Source: DATKWF01 sp035529715 (lineage in GTDB: Bacteria; Chloroflexota; Dehalococcoidia; Dehalococcoidales; RBG-16-60-22). From it: a DNA stretch of 45,169 nt. A program made the position numbers and the translations under genes. The notes under the pieces are model-generated. The model saw nothing but the letters and a program-made list of their open reading frames with translations, was not told the DNA's origin and did not search any database. How positions within the stretch are numbered: the stretch's first letter is position 1; each line of letters starts with the position of its first letter. Positions 17,659 through 25,684 of the stretch are shown in pieces. The DNA is taken from positions 1 to 45,169 of the forward strand of contig DATKWF010000113.1 of assembly GCA_035529715.1 (NCBI GenBank). The letters are read 5' to 3'.

Positions 17659-18618
17659 GTGAAAGTATATCTGGGTATTGATGTTGGTTCGGTAACTACC
17701 AAGTTTGTGGTGCTTGGTGAGGGTGATGAGCTGATTGCCAAGCTCTATCTGCCGACTCATGGTCAGCCCGTTGGCATGGTGCAGCAGGGACTGAAGCAGC
17801 TCAGGCGGCAACTTCCTGAGGATGTTGAGATTTGCGGTGTGGCTACCACCGGTAGCGCCCGCTACCTGGCTGGAGTTATCGTTGGTGCTGATTTAGTCAA
17901 AAATGAGATTACCTGTAACGCACTGGCGGCACTGCACTACATTCCTGAGGTGCAGACTGTCATTGAAATTGGCGGACAGGACAGCAAGATTATCATTATC
18001 AGAAACGGAATGGTAACTGACTTCGGTATGAATACCATCTGTGCGGCTGGCACCGGCAGCTTCCTGGACCACCAGTCGGCGCGTCTCAATATGAGCCGGG
18101 AAGAATTTGCTCAGCGGGCGCTGGATAGTGACACGCCAGTCCGCATTGCCGGGCGCTGTACTGTTTTTGCCGAGTCGGACATGATTCACAAACAACAGAC
18201 GGGACACCGAGTTGAAAATATTATCTATGGGCTATGTCAGGCGTTAGTTCGCAACTATATCAGTAGCGTTGGCACCGGCAAGGATATTCAGTTGCCAATA
18301 GTATTCCATGGTGGAGTCGCCTTTAACCGCGGTATAGTGAAGGCACTCCAGGAGGAGCTTGATACCGAAGTCATTGTCCCCCGAAACCACGAGGTCATGG
18401 GAGCAATTGGCGCTGCCCTGCTGGTGCATGAGGAGATGGTAAGCAGTGATAATATCAGCCGGTTCGCTGGATTCGGCATAAGTGATGTAAAATATCATGT
18501 CTCTTCATTTGAATGTAAATCCTGTCCCAGCTTATGTGAGATAGACCAGCTTTTGATAAATGACACGGTGCTTGCCCGGTGGGGTGGGCACTGTGACGTG
18601 TGGGAGGAATCCCGTTAG
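17659..18618 (+). CDS. CoA-substrate-specific enzyme activase (BadF/BadG/BcrA/BcrD ATPase family)
   Basis: ASKHA-fold ATPase of the kind that carries a [4Fe-4S] cluster and drives ATP-dependent electron transfer into 2-hydroxyacyl-CoA dehydratases or benzoyl-CoA reductases. The N-terminal GIDVGSVTTKF is the phosphate-1 loop; IEIGGQDSK, AAGTGSFLDHQ and FHGGVAFN follow. The two cluster cysteines of the family are present: Cys128 (in NTICAAG) and Cys167 (in GRCTVF). Beyond the usual domain there is an extra CxxCxxxC (Cys286, 289, 293). No dehydratase partner is in this window. GTG 17659 is chosen over TTG 17656 because AAGGAG ends 5 nt before it. Confidence 0.88.
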   Translation: MKVYLGIDVGSVTTKFVVLGEGDELIAKLYLPTHGQPVGMVQQGLKQLRRQLPEDVEICGVATTGSARYLAGVIVGADLVKNEITCNALAALHYIPEVQTVIEIGGQDSKIIIIRNGMVTDFGMNTICAAGTGSFLDHQSARLNMSREEFAQRALDSDTPVRIAGRCTVFAESDMIHKQQTGHRVENIIYGLCQALVRNYISSVGTGKDIQLPIVFHGGVAFNRGIVKALQEELDTEVIVPRNHEVMGAIGAALLVHEEMVSSDNISRFAGFGISDVKYHVSSFECKSCPSLCEIDQLLINDTVLARWGGHCDVWEESR

Positions 18619-18643
18619 CCGGTAATCATAAATTAGGGAGTTG

Positions 18644-19642
18644 ATGGTGATTGCTGTTGATGCCGTCGGTGGCGACTATGCCCCTCATGAAATAGTGAAG
18701 GGAGCGGTGAAAGCGGCGCAGGAATATGGTGTGGAGATTGGTCTGGTGGGCCGGAGAAGCATGCTTCATGTGCTGATGGGTCGTCAACTGGATAAAGCTG
18801 GCTTGACTATTATAGATGCTAGCCAGACCATTGACCCCCATGAGTCGCCAATGAAGGCGATTCGCAGCAAACCGGACTCATCAATAGTAGTTGGGGTTAA
18901 CCTGGTGCAGGAAGGCAGTGCTTCTGCCTTTGTGTCTGCCGGTAATACCGGGGCGGTGCTGGGTGCAGCACTGCTCAGTTTAGGTAAGGTGGAAGGCATT
19001 GAAAGGCCGGCAATAGGTTGTATCTTTAACATTATCCCATCTAACCCGGTCATTCTTATTGATGCTGGTGCCAATGTTGAGTGCCGACCAAGCCATCTGG
19101 TTCAGTTTGCCCAGATGGGTGCTCTCTACAGCCAGCATGTGCTCGGCATCAGTATGCCTCGGGTTGCCCTGCTCAGCAACGGTGCTGAGGAAGGCAAAGG
19201 GAGTCGCCTGGTTCAGGAAAGTTACCAGCTTCTTAAGAAGACAGCTAATATAAATTTTACTGGCAGTGTGGAAGGTCAGGACATATTTAAGGTGACCGCT
19301 GATGTCATTGTTACCGATGGCTTCACCGGGAATATAGTGCTCAAGACAATTGAGGGGCTAAGTGAAACTTTCCTGAGTTCAGCCAAGCAAGCCGGGCACA
19401 TCTTTTCCAGTGCCTATCGCCTCCGTGCCCGCGACCTGCTTCGCGATATGGGGTTGGGTGCCTGGATTCAGAGAATGGATTTCAGGGAATACGGTGGAGC
19501 ATGTCTTCTCGGGGTAAACGGGAATGTTGTCATTTCTCACGGTCGAAGTCAGGCTAAGGCAATTAAAAATGCCATTGGCCTGGCCAGGCAAATGGCAGAA
19601 CGAAATATCTCACAGATAATTAAGGAGGAAATCCATGGGTAA
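18644..19642 (+). CDS. plsX: Phosphate acyltransferase PlsX
   Basis: Makes acyl-phosphate from acyl-ACP for phosphatidic-acid synthesis; peripheral membrane enzyme. The N-terminus IAVDAVGGDYAPHEIV is diagnostic, followed by SAGNTGAVLGAA and NVECRPSHLVQFA. About 332 residues, normal. Three starts are stacked (TTG 18641, ATG 18644, GTG 18647). The Shine-Dalgarno GGGAG at 18636-18640 would best suit ATG or GTG. The 3' end contains the strong AAGGAGGAA Shine-Dalgarno of trxA, and the genes overlap by 8 nt. Its partner plsY is 6 kb downstream on the other strand. Confidence 0.95.
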   Translation: MVIAVDAVGGDYAPHEIVKGAVKAAQEYGVEIGLVGRRSMLHVLMGRQLDKAGLTIIDASQTIDPHESPMKAIRSKPDSSIVVGVNLVQEGSASAFVSAGNTGAVLGAALLSLGKVEGIERPAIGCIFNIIPSNPVILIDAGANVECRPSHLVQFAQMGALYSQHVLGISMPRVALLSNGAEEGKGSRLVQESYQLLKKTANINFTGSVEGQDIFKVTADVIVTDGFTGNIVLKTIEGLSETFLSSAKQAGHIFSSAYRLRARDLLRDMGLGAWIQRMDFREYGGACLLGVNGNVVISHGRSQAKAIKNAIGLARQMAERNISQIIKEEIHG

Positions 19643-19961
19643 ACCAATTGCGGTTGATGGCAGTAACTTTGACCAAATCGTGCTACAGGCAGAGACGCCG
19701 GTACTGGTTGATTTCTGGGCGGATTGGTGCGGACCGTGCCGCATGGTGGCGCCAGTAGTAGATGAACTGGCGGAAGAATATGAAGGCAGGGTAACCTTTG
19801 CCAAGGTGGATGTTGACCAGAATCCAAAGACGGCCAGCAAGTATGGTATAATGAGCATTCCCACTCTGCTTGTTTTCAATAACGGGAGTCCCATCACCAA
19901 CATAATTGGTTTTAGACCTAAGGCTGAACTGAAGAAAAGTTTGGATGCTGTCCTTGAATAA
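19635..19961 (+). CDS. trxA: Thioredoxin
   Basis: Cytoplasmic dithiol-disulfide carrier of 108 residues. The active site WCGPC is at residues 31-35 (Cys32 and Cys35), preceded by FWADW, with the cis-proline region SIPTLLVF further on. It starts with ATG inside plsX behind AAGGAGGAA, and its own end overlaps the next gene. Thioredoxin reductase lies two genes downstream, so oxidant and reductant partners are co-expressed. Confidence 0.97.
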   Translation: MGKPIAVDGSNFDQIVLQAETPVLVDFWADWCGPCRMVAPVVDELAEEYEGRVTFAKVDVDQNPKTASKYGIMSIPTLLVFNNGSPITNIIGFRPKAELKKSLDAVLE

Positions 19962-20280
19962 ACAGGATATTAAAATCGCTATTGTGGATGATAGCCAGGT
20001 TGAGAAGTGTGATGCCGGCTGTGGGGTAAACTGGGCTTCAGCCGAGGCGGTTACTCTGGCTGGCCAGAGGATTAGAGACAGGTTTGGCGATAAGGTAAAA
20101 CTGGACTACATTGACCTGTCCAGTCCGGCAAATAGTCACCATGCCCTGGAGTTGAAGCAGAGAATCAGGGACTTATCTTTACCAATACTGGTTATCAATG
20201 GTGAACCCCGGATTTCAGGACAGTTTGATATTCGCCTGCTACTGGATGCTATTGATGCCGAGATGGAAATGAAACTATAA
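19945..20280 (+). CDS. Small thioredoxin-like protein with CxxxC motif (YuzD/DUF1462-like)
   Basis: A 111-residue protein between trxA and trxB. It has an early beta-strand (IKIAIVDD), then KCDAGCGVNW with cysteines in CxxxC spacing, LDYIDLSS, and a late LPILVINGEPRISGQFD that resembles the cis-Pro strand of thioredoxin folds. The overall pattern recalls YuzD/DUF1462 disulfide-related proteins; this is a judgement by eye. It overlaps the trxA end by 17 nt if ATG 19945 is used; the in-frame TTG 19954 is an alternative. Location suggests it is a partner or substrate of the thioredoxin system. Confidence 0.65.
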   Translation: MLSLNKQDIKIAIVDDSQVEKCDAGCGVNWASAEAVTLAGQRIRDRFGDKVKLDYIDLSSPANSHHALELKQRIRDLSLPILVINGEPRISGQFDIRLLLDAIDAEMEMKL

Positions 20281-20303
20281 TCTGTAAGATAGAGGCGATA
20301 GTG

Positions 20304-21230
20304 ATGGCTGATAAGCGATACGATGTGGTTATTATTGGTGGCGGTCCGGCCGGGCTCACTGCTGGGCTCTATGCCTCAAGAGCCAGGCTGAGTAGCCTGC
20401 TTATTGAAAAAATGGCAGCGGGGGGCTGGGTGGTAAATGCCGGATTGGTGGAGAACTATCCTGGCTTTCCGCAGGGAATCGGCGGTCTGGAACTGGCGGA
20501 TTTGATGAGTGAGCAGGCAAAAAAGTACGGACTGGAAGTGCTGCTGGCTGAGGTTACCGGTCTTGAGCTTGAAGAAGGGCAGAAGATAGTCAAGACCAGC
20601 GAAGGAGATTTTGCCGCCAAAGCGGTAATTATCACTGCTGGCTCCGACAGGGTGAAATTGAATGTGCCCGGCGAAGAGGAGTTTACCGGTAGAGGAGTTG
20701 CTTATTGTGCCATCTGCGATGCGGCTTTATTCAGGGACAAGCCGGTGGCTGTGGCTGGGGGTGGCAATGCGGCGATTAGTGAAGCCCTTGAGCTCGCCAA
20801 GTTTGCTTCTAAGGTGGTGGTGATACACCGCCGCCAGCAGCTGCGGGCTGCCCGCATTTTGCAGGAGAGGGCATTTGCCGAACCAAAAATTGAGTTTTTG
20901 TGGGACACCGTCGTTGAGGAGATTGAGGGTGATAATGTAGTTAAAAGCCTCAGGCTCCGTAATGTGGTCAGCGGAGAGAAATCGGTGCTTGATATATCCG
21001 GAATCTTTGTCGCTCTGGGGTTTATACCGAATACAGCTTATCTTAAAGGGGTTTTACCTCTGGATGAGGCTGGCGCCATCATTACTAATGAGAAGATGGA
21101 GACCGGAGTGCCCGGCATTTTCGCCGCCGGCGATATACGCTCCAGCTCTATTCGTCAGGTCGTTGCTGCGGCTGGCGATGGCGCGGTTGCGGCTATCTAT
21201 GCAGAAAAGTTCATCGTCGGACAGCATTAA
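20304..21230 (+). CDS. trxB: Thioredoxin reductase
   Basis: FAD- and NADPH-dependent reductase of thioredoxin. GGGPAGLTAGLYASRA is the FAD-binding motif, the redox pair CAIC is at residues 135-138 (identical numbering to the textbook enzyme if ATG 20304 is the start), VAGGGNAA is the NADPH Rossmann motif, and GIFAAGDIR closes the FAD site. GTG 20301 immediately upstream is an alternative start; AGAGG at 20291-20295 serves either. 308 residues, normal length. Confidence 0.95.
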   Translation: MADKRYDVVIIGGGPAGLTAGLYASRARLSSLLIEKMAAGGWVVNAGLVENYPGFPQGIGGLELADLMSEQAKKYGLEVLLAEVTGLELEEGQKIVKTSEGDFAAKAVIITAGSDRVKLNVPGEEEFTGRGVAYCAICDAALFRDKPVAVAGGGNAAISEALELAKFASKVVVIHRRQQLRAARILQERAFAEPKIEFLWDTVVEEIEGDNVVKSLRLRNVVSGEKSVLDISGIFVALGFIPNTAYLKGVLPLDEAGAIITNEKMETGVPGIFAAGDIRSSSIRQVVAAAGDGAVAAIYAEKFIVGQH

Positions 21231-21283
21231 TTTATTTGTTAAAAATATTTTTGGTTTTTCTTTCCAAATTCTTGACCCCTCTC

Positions 21284-21312
21284 TTGGGGTTGGTTGTCTG
21301 GTGAAGTATAAT
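21284..21312 (+). promoter_or_regulatory. Promoter of the rplI-dnaB-dnaD-loader operon
   Basis: TTGGGG (21284-21289), 17-nt spacer and a perfect TATAAT (21307-21312) predict a start near 21319, just before the AGGAG Shine-Dalgarno of rplI. A 5-bp hairpin (ACCCC/GGGGT, 21275-21290) overlaps the -35 and could be an operator. Confidence 0.6.
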
Positions 21313-21334
21313 TACTACAAAATAGGAGAAAAGA

Positions 21335-22060
21335 ATGAAGGTTGTTTTCTTGGAAGATGTGCCCAATGTGGCTGAAGCTGGTGAGATGAAAGAAGTGGCT
21401 GACGGCTATGGCCGGAACTTCCTCATTCCCAGGAAGCTGGCGGTATTAGCCGATGCGCGCGCGGCTGGCATATTGGAGGCGCAGCTTAAAAAGAGGGCTC
21501 GTCTTCAGGCTGAAACTGAAGCCGAGATGAGGGAACTGGCCGGTCAGCTGGAAGGCAGGGAAGTTATCCTGAAAGCCCGGAGCGGGGCTAAGGGTCAGCT
21601 CTACGGTTCAATTACCAATGCCGATATTGCTGATGAACTGGAAAAGAGTGCCGGTGTGGTTGTTGATAAGAAGAAGATTGAGTTGACTGAGCCGGTACGT
21701 AAGGTCGGCAGCTATGATATAGACATCAGGCTGAGTGGGAATATAATACCCAAGATAAAACTTACCATAGTTGAGGAAGAGGAGAAGAAGGAAGAAGGGA
21801 AGGAAAAGAAGGAAAAGAAGGAGAGCAAGGTGGGGGAAACTAAAGAGAAGGTGACGGAGGAGAAAGAGGAAGCGAAGAAGGAAGAAGGAAAGGAAAAGAA
21901 GGAGAGCAAGGCGAAGAAGGCTAAAGAGAAGGTGACGGAGAAGAAAGAGGAAGCGAAGAAGGAAGAAGGGAAGGAAAAGAAGGAGAGCAAGGCAAAGAAG
22001 GCTAAAGAGAAAGTGACGGAGAAGAAAAAGGAAGCGGAGGGAAAAGAGGAGACAGCCTAG
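21335..22060 (+). CDS. rplI: Ribosomal protein L9 with long Lys/Glu-rich repeat tail
   Basis: Large-subunit protein binding 23S rRNA. Residues 1 to about 147 are a complete L9: VVFLEDVPNVAEAGE and VADGYGRNFLIPRK form the N-terminal domain, followed by the long helix and the C-terminal domain ending in IKLTIVEE. Usual L9 stops there at about 150 residues. This one continues for some 93 residues made almost only of Lys, Glu, Ala, Gly, Ser, Thr and Val, arranged in 27-residue repeats. The tail should be highly charged, helical or disordered. ATG start with AGGAG. It is first in the operon, and its stop lies next to the dnaB GTG. Confidence 0.95.
   Translation: MKVVFLEDVPNVAEAGEMKEVADGYGRNFLIPRKLAVLADARAAGILEAQLKKRARLQAETEAEMRELAGQLEGREVILKARSGAKGQLYGSITNADIADELEKSAGVVVDKKKIELTEPVRKVGSYDIDIRLSGNIIPKIKLTIVEEEEKKEEGKEKKEKKESKVGETKEKVTEEKEEAKKEEGKEKKESKAKKAKEKVTEKKEEAKKEEGKEKKESKAKKAKEKVTEKKKEAEGKEETA
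21842..22056 (+). repeat. 81-bp in-frame tandem repeat in the rplI tail
   Basis: Copies of an 81-bp unit (27 codons, beginning KEKVTE) start at 21842, 21923 and 22004; the last is partial and a degenerate partial copy precedes them. Neighbouring copies differ at only a few bases, so the array is recent or homogenised. The coding strand is almost pure purine, with unbroken purine runs at 21773-21825 (53 nt) and 21874-21906 (33 nt). Confidence 0.9.
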
Positions 22061-22061
22061 G

Positions 22062-23468
22062 GTGTATAACGAAAAGTTGCCGCCGCATGACCTTGATGCC
22101 GAGGAAGCCGTAATTGGCTCACTACTGATAGATGGCACCGCAATATACAAGTCCGCCGTCTTTCTAAAGTCGGCGGACTTCTATCATGAGCAAAACCGGT
22201 GGCTGTACGGGGCATGCCTGTCGCTCTACCAGCGCAGTGAGGCGATAAACCAGATTACGGTAGCTCAAGAGCTGGCGAGAGAGGGGAAGCTGGAAGCCTG
22301 TGGCGGTGCCGCCTACCTGAGTCACCTGATATCTATATGTCCTACTTCTCTTGATATTGAGCACTACGCTCAGATTGTTTACCGCCTGTCGGTAATGCGC
22401 GGACTAATTAGCGCTGCCGGCCAGATTGCGAACATTGGCTATGAGTCTGGCCCAGACGTTGAAGCCAGCCTTGGTCGGGCAGAGGATGCCCTGTTTAAGT
22501 TGCGTCGGGGACAGGGTGACCGCGATTTGACGCATATTCGCAAGGTGCTGGACAAGTACTTTGAAGTGGTTCCGGCATCACTGGAAGCACGTCCTGAGGC
22601 GTTGCCCTACGTGTCCTCGGGTTATGCCGGGCTGGATGAGTTTCTGGGCGGATTTCAGCGTTCTGACCTGATTATTGTTGGTGGCAGGCCCAGCATGGGT
22701 AAGACAAGCCTGGCGCTTAACATTGCCCGGAATGCAGCTGTGGAGCAGAAGGCATGCGTGGCTCTGTTCAGTGTGGAGATGGCACGGGATTCGCTGGTCT
22801 TGCGACTGCTGTCTGGTGAATCCGGGGTCAATTCACGAAGGGTCCGTCTGCATACCGAATATGACACAAAGAGGGAAGATGATAGCCGATGGGAGGATGA
22901 GGAAAGGCGGGTTATGGAGGCTACCGGTGTCCTTTCAGAGACCTCAATTTATGTTGATGATACCCCTATGCTCCGTATGGGAGAGATGCGTGGTAAAGCC
23001 CTAAGGCTGAACTTTGAGCGTGATATAGACCTCATTATCGTTGATTACCTGCAGTTGATGCAGGGAGACAGAAGGGTGGACAACCGGGTTCAGGAGGTCA
23101 GTGAGCTCTCTCGTTCTCTCAAGGGACTTGCCCGTGAGCTTAATGTACCGGTGCTGGCGGTATCACAACTCAGCCGCGCCCCGGAGGGACGTGCGTCACA
23201 TGAACCCCAGCTTTCCGACCTGCGTGAAAGCGGTAGTATTGAGCAGGATGCTGATGTTGTTCTGTTTATCTATCGTGAAGAGTATTATTCCCCTAATGAG
23301 ACTGAATGGGAGAACCTGCAGCATGCCGGCAGGGAATATCCAAGAGAGCAAGCTGATATCATAATTGCCAAGCACCGCAATGGCCCCACCGGCCGGATAA
23401 AATTGCGCTTCCGGCATGACCTTGCCCGATTTGAAAACATTAGCAGTGGAGAGCCGAGTCTATTATAA
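22062..23468 (+). CDS. dnaB: Replicative DNA helicase DnaB
   Basis: Hexameric 5'-3' helicase at the replication fork. PPHDLDAEEAVIGSLL begins the N-terminal DnaB domain; a linker follows; the RecA-like motor shows Walker A GGRPSMGKTSLALN, IIVDYLQLMQGD (Walker B), AVSQLSRAPEGR and RHNG(P)TG near the end. 468 residues, no intein. The GTG start lies one nucleotide after the rplI stop, with AGAGGAG about 10 nt upstream. rplI-dnaB order is widespread in bacteria. Confidence 0.97.
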   Translation: MYNEKLPPHDLDAEEAVIGSLLIDGTAIYKSAVFLKSADFYHEQNRWLYGACLSLYQRSEAINQITVAQELAREGKLEACGGAAYLSHLISICPTSLDIEHYAQIVYRLSVMRGLISAAGQIANIGYESGPDVEASLGRAEDALFKLRRGQGDRDLTHIRKVLDKYFEVVPASLEARPEALPYVSSGYAGLDEFLGGFQRSDLIIVGGRPSMGKTSLALNIARNAAVEQKACVALFSVEMARDSLVLRLLSGESGVNSRRVRLHTEYDTKREDDSRWEDEERRVMEATGVLSETSIYVDDTPMLRMGEMRGKALRLNFERDIDLIIVDYLQLMQGDRRVDNRVQEVSELSRSLKGLARELNVPVLAVSQLSRAPEGRASHEPQLSDLRESGSIEQDADVVLFIYREEYYSPNETEWENLQHAGREYPREQADIIIAKHRNGPTGRIKLRFRHDLARFENISSGEPSLL

Positions 23469-23542
23469 AGTATTTATACTCCGATTAGAGTTTACATAAC
23501 TGGGCTAGAAAGTATTAGAAAGTACTGAGAGCTAAGTTTACT

Positions 23543-24253
23543 ATGGAGCAGTTTAAGGGTTTTCCAGCCAGGATGGATTTTACTTCCATACCCAACCTTT
23601 TCTTCAGTTCGTTGCTGCCCCAGATTGACGACATGGCTGAGTTAAAGACCACCCTGAACATAATGGCGACACTTTACCGTAAGCGGGGCTATCCCCGCTT
23701 TGTTACTTATAATGAGCTGCTGGGGAAAGCCAGCCTGATGAACAGCTTGAAGGGGATGGATAAGCCGCCGGATGAGGTATTGCGTGGCGCTTTAGAGATG
23801 GCTGCCCGGCGGGGGACTGTTATCCATGTGGCATTGGATAGAGACGGAGTTCCCGAAGATATCTATTTTCTCAATACTGATTCTGACAGGCAGATTGCAG
23901 GTAAGGTTCAAAACGGAGAGCTAAAGTTAAGCGGTCTGAAAGCTAAAAAGCAAACGTATGTTGAGACAGAGGAGCAACCCGATATTTTTACCCTTTATGA
24001 GCAGAACATCGGGATGCTGACTCCTATGATTGCCGAGGAACTGCGTGAGGCAGAGAAGCTCTACCCTGAAGCCTGGATTAGGGATGCCATTAAAGAGGCG
24101 GTTGCTCTCAATAAGAGAAACATCAGGTATATTGTCCGGATCCTGGAGCGCTGGTCAGCGGAAGGTAAATTTGATGGAACATATCGGCGATATTCTAAGA
24201 CAGACCCAGATAAATACATCAAAGGCAGATACGGACATATCGTCCGGCGCTGA
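23543..24253 (+). CDS. DnaD-domain replication protein
   Basis: DnaD-type primosomal protein expected to help load DnaB at the origin or at restart sites. The N-terminal 130 residues resemble a winged-helix replication domain (IPNLFFSSLLPQI). The C-terminal DnaD domain spans about residues 146-208 with FTLYEQNIGMLTPMIAEEL, YPEAWI and NKRNIRYIVRILERW, the last matching the YxxxILxxW element of the family. Position directly behind dnaB and overlapping the loader gene by 80 nt supports the role. The dnaB-dnaD gap (74 nt) has a possible weak promoter (TTTACA and TATTAG). Confidence 0.88.
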   Translation: MEQFKGFPARMDFTSIPNLFFSSLLPQIDDMAELKTTLNIMATLYRKRGYPRFVTYNELLGKASLMNSLKGMDKPPDEVLRGALEMAARRGTVIHVALDRDGVPEDIYFLNTDSDRQIAGKVQNGELKLSGLKAKKQTYVETEEQPDIFTLYEQNIGMLTPMIAEELREAEKLYPEAWIRDAIKEAVALNKRNIRYIVRILERWSAEGKFDGTYRRYSKTDPDKYIKGRYGHIVRR

Positions 24254-25577
24254 GGAAGAGCCCTCACCGGGGGCAAACTGCCCGATTTGCAAAGGAGCGG
24301 GGGTTGTTCATCCGCTTTTGCCTTCGGGTAAACCGGATTTTAGTCGGGTGGTTACCTGCCGCTGTGTCCAGAAGGAATTGAAAAAGGAGCAGCAAGCCCG
24401 CCTGCAGCGATATAGCAACCTCGGTGTGCTGACTCGCCTCACCTTTGATAATTTGCTTCCCAAGGGGAGGAGTGGTAACCCCGTTAGTCAGGAGCAGTTT
24501 AGTCGTGCTTATGAGGCGGCCAGGGCTTTTGCCGCCGAACCTCAAGGGTGGTTCGTCCTGAGCGGTCCCAGTGGCTGTGGCAAGACACACCTGGCAGTAG
24601 CCATCGCCAGTGAGCGCCTCAGCCATGGTTACCCGGCTTTTTACATTACCGTGCCTGACCTTCTGGACCACCTGCGTTCCGCTTACAGTCCGGGGAGCGA
24701 GATGCCGTATGATGAGTTCTTTGACCAGGTGCGCAATGCGCCGTTACTGGTCCTGGACGATTTGGGCGCCCAGACCAGCACGCCCTGGGCCAAGGAAAAA
24801 CTTGACCAGTTGCTCACTTACCGCTTTAATCGCGAACTGCCCACGGTGATTGTTACCATCGTTCCTTTTGACCGCCTGGAGGAAAGGCTTTATAGTCGTC
24901 TGACCGACCCCCAGCTGAGCCAGGTCTACGGGCTTGAGGAAAAACCTTCGGCAGCAGGCTATAGCGGTGGTCTTGAGCTGGCACTGCTGAAGAGCATGAC
25001 CTTTGAGAAGTTTGATTATAAGCGGGCTAACCTGCCACCGGAACAGCGTGAGAATCTGGAGCGTGTCTTTCGCGAGGCGCTTAACTTTGCTCAATCAGCT
25101 GAAGGCTGGCTGGTATTAATGGGAGCTACTGGCTGTGGTAAGACTCACCTGGCGGCGGCTATCGCCAATTATCGCCAGCAAAATGGGAACCCAGCCTTAT
25201 TCGTCGTCGTACCTGAGTTTCTTGACCATCTGCGCTCTGCCTTCAATCCGGAGAGTCGGGTATCCTATGACCAGCTCTTTGAAAGTGCCAAAAAAGCCCC
25301 GTTACTTATCCTGGATGACTTCGGTGAACAGTCAACCACTCCCTGGGCACAGGAAAAGCTCTACCAGGTAATTAACTATCGCTATAATGCCCGACTGTCA
25401 ACTGTGATTACCACTACCTGCTCACTGGATGAAATGGAGAGTCCTATTACCTCTCGGTTATCCGACCCCCGTCTCAGTCTGGTGCTTAATATAATGGCAC
25501 CTGACTACCGGACTGATGTGAACTCGGGACGGAAGAGAGTGCCCCGGGGAGACAAGAGAGGGCGCGGGGCCAGATAG
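24174..25577 (+). CDS. Helicase-loader-like protein with two tandem AAA+ (DnaC/DnaI-type) domains
   Basis: Probable loader of DnaB; 467 residues, about twice the normal length. Order: an N-terminal zinc-finger-like segment (Cys36, 39, 62 and 64; CPIC and CRC), AAA+ domain 1 with Walker A SGPSGCGKTHLA near residue 131 and Walker B LLVLDDLGAQ near 193, then AAA+ domain 2 with Walker A MGATGCGKTHLA near 317 and Walker B LLILDDFGEQ near 379. Both halves share STPWA/TTPWA, DHLRSA and a Y-R-(F/Y)-N segment, so the second arose by internal duplication. Both ATP sites look intact. The frame extends upstream, but ATG 24174 has GAAGG 8 nt before it and lies inside the dnaD 3' end. No other gene follows on this strand. 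Confidence 0.9.
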   Translation: MEHIGDILRQTQINTSKADTDISSGAEEEPSPGANCPICKGAGVVHPLLPSGKPDFSRVVTCRCVQKELKKEQQARLQRYSNLGVLTRLTFDNLLPKGRSGNPVSQEQFSRAYEAARAFAAEPQGWFVLSGPSGCGKTHLAVAIASERLSHGYPAFYITVPDLLDHLRSAYSPGSEMPYDEFFDQVRNAPLLVLDDLGAQTSTPWAKEKLDQLLTYRFNRELPTVIVTIVPFDRLEERLYSRLTDPQLSQVYGLEEKPSAAGYSGGLELALLKSMTFEKFDYKRANLPPEQRENLERVFREALNFAQSAEGWLVLMGATGCGKTHLAAAIANYRQQNGNPALFVVVPEFLDHLRSAFNPESRVSYDQLFESAKKAPLLILDDFGEQSTTPWAQEKLYQVINYRYNARLSTVITTTCSLDEMESPITSRLSDPRLSLVLNIMAPDYRTDVNSGRKRVPRGDKRGRGAR

Positions 25578-25580
25578 TAT

Positions 25581-25633
25581 CTCCTAAGTTAGGAGCTTCT
25601 CTACGAAGAAGGGCAACCGTATGGTTGCCCTTT
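25581..25633. terminator. Two stem-loops between convergent operons
   Basis: A strong terminator-like hairpin at 25609-25633 (AAGGGCAACC, loop GTAT, GGTTGCCCTT, then TTTAATATTT context) follows a smaller palindrome CTCCTAA-G-TTAGGAG at 25581-25595. A/T-rich flanks on both sides make it suitable for the loader gene and for plsY on the opposite strand. Confidence 0.85.
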
Positions 25634-25684
25634 AATATTTCTTAACAGTCCACATCAACTTAGCGCCTGAGGAAGCATTTTCTG

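Noticed and set aside
21608..22150. A 180-codon minus-strand frame rich in Leu, Phe and Ser, looking like a membrane protein
   Set aside because: It is the antisense shadow of the Lys/Glu repeat tail of rplI (AAG and GAG read backwards as CTT and CTC).
24030..24173. Longer N-terminus for the loader gene
   Set aside because: The extra 48 codons are the out-of-frame DnaD coding region; the first ATG with a ribosome site is 24174.
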